This document shows, piece after piece, positions 58,049-64,000 of a stretch of 64,000 nt of DNA (positions within the stretch are counted from its first letter, which is position 1; each line of letters opens with the position of its first letter). The stretch comes from Hydractinia symbiolongicarpus (Eukaryota > Cnidaria > Hydrozoa > Anthoathecata > Hydractiniidae). The translations under genes were made by a program, and so were the position numbers. The notes under the pieces are model-generated. The model did no database searches, had not been told where the DNA came from, and saw only the letters and a list, made by a program, of their open reading frames with translations. Where the stretch lies: assembly GCF_029227915.1 (NCBI RefSeq), contig NC_079888.1:18020001-18084000 (forward strand), in the 5' to 3' direction.

Positions 58049-61000
58049 ATGATAAGGTATGGACTGCCGCAACAGCATATAACAGCAGAACAACAGCAGT
58101 ATCAGAATGTGTCTCACAACGAAATGTCTCACAATGGTATGTGTCTACTTTATAGATGAAAACTAATTTAATTACCTAAAACGTTTTTGTATATAAATTG
58201 AAAGATTTATATGCTATACTGCCTCCATATTGCAGTGTGTTAGAGTCTCGGGCTACTTAAGGCCAGTCCTTGTATATTTGAGGGTCATTTTCAATATCAC
58301 AATTTATAAAGAACCTGGCATAATTTATTAGCCACCATACCATTATATGAATAGTAAAATGCAGAATTCAATTTTTCCGAGAAATTTTGATGATATCATA
58401 TGCCAAAAACGCGCTTTTCCCACACTTTTTTTCAAGCGGTTTCCCGTCACTGAACAAGTACAATTTTAGCGACAAAGGGTCTAAAAGCACGTCTTACGTG
58501 GTCTATTTACAGGATAACCCTGTCGTAAGTTTATATAAATCGCCAAAATGTTGAAAATGCGCATTCTAGGAGGTGAATATTTTAATTTGATACAGAGTAT
58601 TTGAAAGACACTTCATGCCAAGACTTGCTTTTATGCTACTTCCTGCAAAATTAAAAACCCTTTAATAGTGCTGAAAAGCGCTTAAAAAAAACTGCGGGTA
58701 AAGCCTATTATGACTTCATCAAAAGTTTTCACAAAAGGTGAATTTTGTGTTTTTCTATTCATATAATAATATGGTGGCCAATAAATTCTGCCACAATCTT
58801 TATATTATGAGTTATTGAAAATGACCCTGAAATAAAAAAGGACTAGTCTTAGTAGCCCGACTTGTGTATTCGATTTTTTTCATTGCATTAAGGACATGTA
58901 ATCAATAATCAAATTTGTAAATAGAATTGATTTAACCGGCGTTCAACTTTTACTAGTAGAATGATTTGCAATATTTGGTATATAGTAATTTGTTCTTTCA
59001 TAATGTCAATGGAGATTAAAAATGAGAAAGGTTAGTTGCAATTTTGAAATTAAGTAAATTTAAGTAAAATTAAGTAAGTAATAAAGTAAAGCAAAGTAAA
59101 ATTTGGGAGAATTGATTTTTACAAGACAAAAATTTTGAACAAAACTAAAGGATACAACCCATATGACAAGTGTTCAGTCTATTCAAATTATCTCCTTTAC
59201 ATTCTACTTTTTTTAAAAATTTCACACATTATAAAACATTGATAATAATTCATTGATAATAATTCATACATTATAAAACATTGGTAAGAAAAAATTTTCA
59301 TCAATTTTGTTTAAAAATGCCTCGTTTTGTTGATCTTATCCGGCTCCAGATATTGTTTCTTTTCTAAAATCTATTTAAATCGTTGACTTTAGCATTTCTG
59401 ATGAATCATTCATTGATAACTCTATAATCTATATTAAAATACCTGTATACGTCTGTCCGTCCGTCAGTCTGTCACGCAAAATGGTAGCCTAGCTGCGCAG
59501 GTGGCGAGACGCACGCAGTACGGTATAAAAAGGACAGGCGAACCCTCAAAATTCAGTGTATGAACCAAATTTCCTTTTTAAAGAAAAAACGGCTTAATTA
59601 CTGTGCGAAGTTGTGGCATTGAAATTTTAACCTAGTTAATGAGTCGAAACCCATTTTTATTTTTATGACTTTTCTTTTCTAAAACTTGCAGGAAACTAAC
59701 CATAGAAGTTTTAATATCTGTAAAAATGTACTCTAGTGATCTACCGTATCCTTAAAATTACAGTTTTAAGCCTAGTTTAGGGAAGAAATGAATGTGAAAG
59801 GATATATTGCGAAATTAATGTTGCAAACTTAAATTCTGCATATTTTAAACAAGGACAGACGTTTGAACCTTTTATTTTGAATTTAAAATATTCCTCTTTT
59901 AAGTTACTGTTCTGCAAACTTTAATTTCCGAATTTTACTAAAATGTGCACATTCACAATTTGCACAAACCCACAGGTCCTATTCAAACAATTTTTTTCCC
60001 TCAAGGTAATCCTAAAACAACTTTTTCTATTTTAGAAAAATTAATGCTAGCCTACAAAATTTCTGAATATTTTGCTGGTTGCCATGAGGATGGAAAGACA
60101 TTTTGCTTACACCTGTTGTCTATGAATTCCACAGCCACAGTTCAACGTATGTTTGGAAATGCCAAGAAATATGATTACCCTGTATTAGATTGTGTTTGTG
60201 AGTGGATATTTGTAACTTGTCCTGGTAGTATTGATCAGAATATAAGGGATGTTAACATTGCTTTTCGAAAATGTGGAAGAAATTATGAAATAAGGCGTGA
60301 CGAATTTCGTAAAAATCCTTTTCAAACACTACCAGGTACGTTTATAATTTAATATACTATGTGATTAACTCTTTAAATGACATATGCATGTGAACGTATG
60401 TTAATACTTTAAAGACACATATACATGGTCGTTCAGCATATATTTTCTTATGGTAATATTTCGACCTCCGTATTGGAGGTCTTCATCAGACTATACAAAA
60501 ATTTTTAACGGTTGTCATTATATTGACATCAAATCGACGTCACTGCAACGACTTCCATTTAAGGTACGCGAACATTGGCTTCCAGAATTTTGTCGTCACA
60601 TACTGACCATTGTCCAGAGTAAGACCATGTTCACTACACGGTGATGTGTCCTGGAACTGTATTTTCAATGCTTCGCGTACCTCACAATCAAATTTATTAA
60701 ATTCTTGTTTTAGCATTTTCGCAGTGTCCCAATCATAACCAACATTACAAGAACTAGAGTGAAATGAAACTTCCAATGCGCTCCACTTTTTTTAATGATG
60801 GTGTCTTTGTGTTGTTTGAAGCAGGTAGCGATTATAAACTTCGTCTCCCCGACATATTTTTTGCCGCATTTGCATGGGATAATGTATACGCCGGATTGAC
60901 TTAGTAGTGGTAGTTGCCCTTTGTTTTTCGATGTCAATATTGTCTGAACATTAGCAGAGCTTTTAAAGACAGTTTGTAGCCAGCTTTGCGAAATGACTTA

Positions 61001-64000
61001 CGTAATTTTGGACTCAATCCTGGTACCCAGGGCAATGATACTATCCTTAAATCTTGTTGCTGCTGTCCGTCTCTGTTGTCTTGCTTTTCGTTTCGTTTTT
61101 GTCGATAAGAAATTTTTGTTAGTTCTACTTCATTATATCCATTTTCCGTAAAACACTTAATTAGAAATTGAATTTCCTCTTCCAGATGTTGTCCTTTGCA
61201 GATGGTATAGGCTCTGTTAAGAAAACCTATAAAGATACCTTTCAAGATTTTAGGGTTGTGCCCAAAGTGCAGTTTCACCTGTGGTAATAGCGTTTTTTCT
61301 GTGGATTTTGAATTTGTAGCATCCATCACAATTTTGAATGTTTAGGTCTAAGAATTGTAGTGATTTTGTCAGGTCTTGAATTTCCATTGTGTATTTTGTG
61401 TTGTAATTTTGTTCGTTCAAAGTGTTTTGAAATGATTTGGCTTCTTCAAGATTTTCAAACCTGGCATGGCTGTCGTCAACATATCTTTTAAACGATTTCG
61501 GTGCAACAGGTGGATTACGTTGGAGGGCAACACTAATTGCATTTCTTTCGTGATATTTAAGAAACGCCTCTGTAACAAAAACCATAAGAGCTAGGCCAAT
61601 TGGACTCGAGTTTTGAAGAAGGTAGATTTTATCTTCCCATATAAAGTAACAATTAGACAGTCATAATTCAATTAGCAAACGTATATCTTCCAGAGTCAAT
61701 TTCGTTCTCATACGTATTTCCTCATCAGCAGCTAGAATTTCTATTTCACCGGTACTGATGGATAAACATTTAAAACGTCATACGAAACTTGTACTTCGTC
61801 TGGTCTGATCGTCCATTCTTTCGAAGTTTCGACAAACGTTCTCGAATTCTTCAACCTTGTTTTGTTTTTATTCAGAGTTGGTTTTATGATCTTGACAAGA
61901 TGTTCTGACGTCCTATAGCTTGGCGTATCGATCGTTGATACTACAACTCTCATTGGGTAGTTCTTTTCTGTCTTGTGAGCCTTTATTGTACCATACACCC
62001 TTGGCGGAATGGGGTCGCTTGGGTCGAAATATTATCATAAAAATATATATGCTGACCAACCATGTATATGTTTCTTTAAAGTATACTGTGTAATAATATT
62101 GTAACTCGATGTCTTGTAAAATAATCATATGATAATATACCGTATTACTTCATTATTCACGCTGCAGGATTACAGTTTCAACATTACAAGTAAAGATGGG
62201 TTAATAGAGAGGCAGGAATGTAAAAGAAGCACCATTATTTCAAAGCATCGAAATTGGGTTTTCATCAAATAAAATTTAGTAGGTCTTTAAAAAAGCATAA
62301 AAACACTGATAAATGCGGGACAAATTTGTTGTGTATAATAAAAAATACAACTTTTACCACCTTTAATTGAAATTCTGACTTGTTGTAAAATGCTACTTGC
62401 ACTACTATGTGGCAAAATATTGGAGAACATGTAGATAAGGAAGGTAAGCATGTCTATATGTCTGTTTAGAACAATAACCTTTGACACAATTGTTTTCTTT
62501 ATGTTTGTGAACCATAAGGCTTATTCCTATTCTGTGAAATTTCTCTGCAACAATTTCAATGATAATAAAAGATTTCAAGAAAAGGTTGAAGAAAAGGTTG
62601 AATGCAAAAAGGGCCTTAAGATAGCAATAACCATTTAAAAACCTGCACTAAATTGGCTATATCAGCAAGGTCCCAGCTGGCATAAAATCATAAAAAAACG
62701 TAAACAATTTTTTCTCAAAAATCATAAAATTAGCATAAAATTGATTTGTTGGCATAAAAAATCATAATTTTTGTACGTGTTCTCCAAAATTTTGTTTATG
62801 CAGTTGTTTTTAATTTTGTTTGCTCTTTACTCAGCATTTATTATTCTTATGACATTTCCCAGAGTTTTGTGTAGCAATTGTTTAAGTTGAGAAGAGAGTA
62901 GAACAACTTTTTTTAAGGTTAGTAATTACAATAGTGATTGATTAAACACCGACCAGAGTTGGGAAAAAGTTATTCTTGTCTCAGTTTGGTTACAATTGAT
63001 AAATTTTTAGCTTCTTGTAAAATTTGTGTTAAAGCATTCAAAATTAACAACAGTTATCTCAAGTAAAATCACATGCAAACTGTCATGCATCTGGGTCAAA
63101 AAAAGATCTTATCAACCGGAGGATATTTACAACTAGTTCCGAAGATGGCAATTTAAGACTTAGTCGAAGCAGTTTATTCCTAAGCCAGGAAAATTTAGTA
63201 ACGAAGGCAAAAACGTTACAAGGTACGCAGATAGTTGATAAAAACCAGAAACAAATTTTAGAGGCAAACCCTTAGACTTGATTGATTTAACCCATTGTTT
63301 AGGAAAGAACCTTGGTGGTAACAGTATAGACTGTCAAAGCAAATTCAAAGCACTTTTTATGTGTTTACCAAGTTTTCCAACGGTTATCCAGTTTTTGTAG
63401 GAGATTCGTCAAATCTGTGAGAAATTAGTAAGGACCATTGAACCATACAGTTATCAAATTTAGGCATTGGCATAAAATTAGCTAAATTTTCATAAAAAAT
63501 AGCATGAAATTAGAAAATAGCATAAAAATAGGGTGTAAATTGGCATAAAATCATTAATAAAATCTGTGTTTTTGCCCTGGGGGGTCCCAGTCCTGTATTA
63601 GCAAGTACATTTTAAGTTTTTAAACAACTGCTCAGAACTTATAATGCTTTGTTGAATGAAATTGAACGAAGCTGACCTTTTTGCTTTGTTCTACTAATCC
63701 TAATCTTACCTTTAATTTTTAGGCCAGACCAATACAGAAACCATAGCTTTTGAGGAAAAAAATCGTCGAGAGATTTATCAAAAGTTATCTAAGGAGACTA
63801 GCAAGCAACGTTATATGGCACACTTTCTTATCCCTTATAATGCTGTGAAAAGAATAGAACAAGACTGTCATAATAACAGCACGAAGTTTTCAATGTCTGT
63901 TTTGGAAGAATGGGAGGTTACTACGTCAAACAATTTGCGAACATGGCAACATTTAAAGTCAATTTTGACCTTTCTTGGATTGAACAATTTGATTGATCAA
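58049..64000 (+). CDS. Tandem death-domain-like protein (3' end outside window)
   Basis: Exons 58049-58136, 59976-60335 and 63723-64000 (running off the edge) join in phase 1 at both introns to about 242 residues. An in-frame TGA at 58043-58045 precedes the ATG. The first exon is glutamine-rich (QQQYQNVSHNEMS). The second has helical blocks ILEKLMLAYKISEYF, HLLSMNSTATVQRMFGNA, VLDCVCEWIF and IRDVNIAFRKCGRNYEI, with the spacing of a diverged death domain. The third has MAHFLIPYNAVKRIEQDC, FSMSVLEEW and NLRTWQHLKSILTFLGLNNL, a clearer death domain (helices 2-6 with the W-x-x-L pattern). Such proteins act in cell-death or innate-immune signalling through homotypic binding. The assignment rests on pattern, not an alignment. 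No known named family is recognised. Confidence 0.6.
58248..58860. mobile_element. Long-inverted-repeat element in death-domain gene intron 1
   Basis: TCGGGCTACT at 58248 begins an arm of roughly 100 bases (including GGGTCATTTTCAATA and GGCCACCATA-type blocks) that is inverted with some mismatches up to 58860. The interior of about 400 bases is non-coding. No target duplication is certain. Confidence 0.7.
59430..59535. repeat. CGTCTGTCCGTCCG dispersed repeat fragment
   Basis: Runs of tctgtccgtccgtcagtctgtc follow a TATTAAAATACCTGTATA context, resembling the CGTCTGTCTGTC end at about 25660. Probably a fragment of the same repeat class. Confidence 0.35.
60400..62086 (-). mobile_element. Degenerate Penelope-like retroelement (RT + GIY-YIG)
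   Basis: Minus-strand pieces in several frames give, in order: RT segments YGTIKAHKTEKNYPMRVVVS (61998 down) and IGLALMVFVTEAFL; the catalytic RYVDDSHARF segment (about 61490); a linker; and a GIY-YIG endonuclease region with GVYIIPCKCGKKYVGET (about 60890). The C-terminal tail ends near 60540. RT plus C-terminal GIY-YIG is the signature of Penelope-like elements. At least four frame breaks and a missing 5' half make it dead. The two ends carry an inverted copy of the same sequence (60400-60466 and 62022-62086). It lies antisense in intron 2 of the death-domain gene. Confidence 0.85.
60459..60489 (-). ncRNA. Hammerhead-ribozyme-like motif at the PLE end
   Basis: On the minus strand, CTGATGA is followed by a 7-bp hairpin (GACCTCC / GGAGGTC, loop AATAC) and then GAAA, the core order of a hammerhead ribozyme. 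One extra A lies between CTGATGA and the stem, unlike the standard core. Helices I and III are not obvious. Penelope-like elements are known to carry hammerheads in their terminal repeats, which makes the reading plausible. Confidence 0.45.
62660..63600 (+). repeat. Region rich in GGCATAAAATCA motifs
   Basis: Clusters of (g)gcataaaat occur at about 62680-62770 and 63465-63560. GGTCCCAG lies before the first cluster (about 62670) and after the second (about 63585). This may be a degenerate mobile element of unknown type; no coding frame is recognised. Confidence 0.3.

Noticed and set aside
62450-62638. 62-codon plus-strand frame in death-domain gene intron 2
   Set aside because: No splice phase agreement and no domain; AT-rich chance frame.

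Overview
The window is nuclear DNA of an animal. It is AT-rich and intron-dense, the introns are mostly GT-AG, and the genes are conserved metazoan single-copy genes crowded with small transposons. The mix of Penelope-like and GIY-YIG retroelements, an animal-type DNC-x-GQNKN transposon, a tRNA-derived SINE and many MITEs suggests a cnidarian, perhaps a hydrozoan. That placement is inference from gene and repeat style; nothing in the window proves it.

Layout, left to right. (1) 811-3626, plus strand: the 3' part of a TMCO6-like armadillo gene. (2) 6555-13007, plus: a LASP gene (LIM, two nebulin repeats, SH3); its first intron carries a TA-flanked DNA transposon with a SINE nested in it. (3) 16409-31334, plus: a complete 16-exon PCTAIRE kinase (CDK16/17/18) with an intact PCTAIRE motif, a candidate alternative first exon and a candidate alternative terminal exon. 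(4) 35909-57199, minus: a complete 27-exon KDM5 histone H3K4 demethylase (JmjN, ARID, PHD1, JmjC, C5HC2, PHD2, PHD3; about 1,853 residues). Intron 4 holds a 4.66-kb transposon (49558-54215) with its own genes, inverted repeats, iterated subterminal motifs and a 4-bp target duplication. (5) 58049 to the window edge, plus: a gene head-to-head with KDM5 that appears to encode two death-domain-like modules; its second intron contains a broken Penelope-like element with a hammerhead-like motif.

The host genes are unrelated in function (armadillo/importin-like protein, actin scaffold, cyclin-Y-type kinase, chromatin demethylase, death-fold adaptor). There is no operon logic. Exon phases were checked by hand: the LASP, CDK and KDM5 models each sum to a whole number of codons, except that KDM5 exon 16 has one extra base in a homopolymer. 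The best candidate for something undescribed is the transposon in KDM5 intron 4. The next most interesting are the tandem death-domain gene and the alternative CDK N-terminus that rebuilds a PKA-like site.
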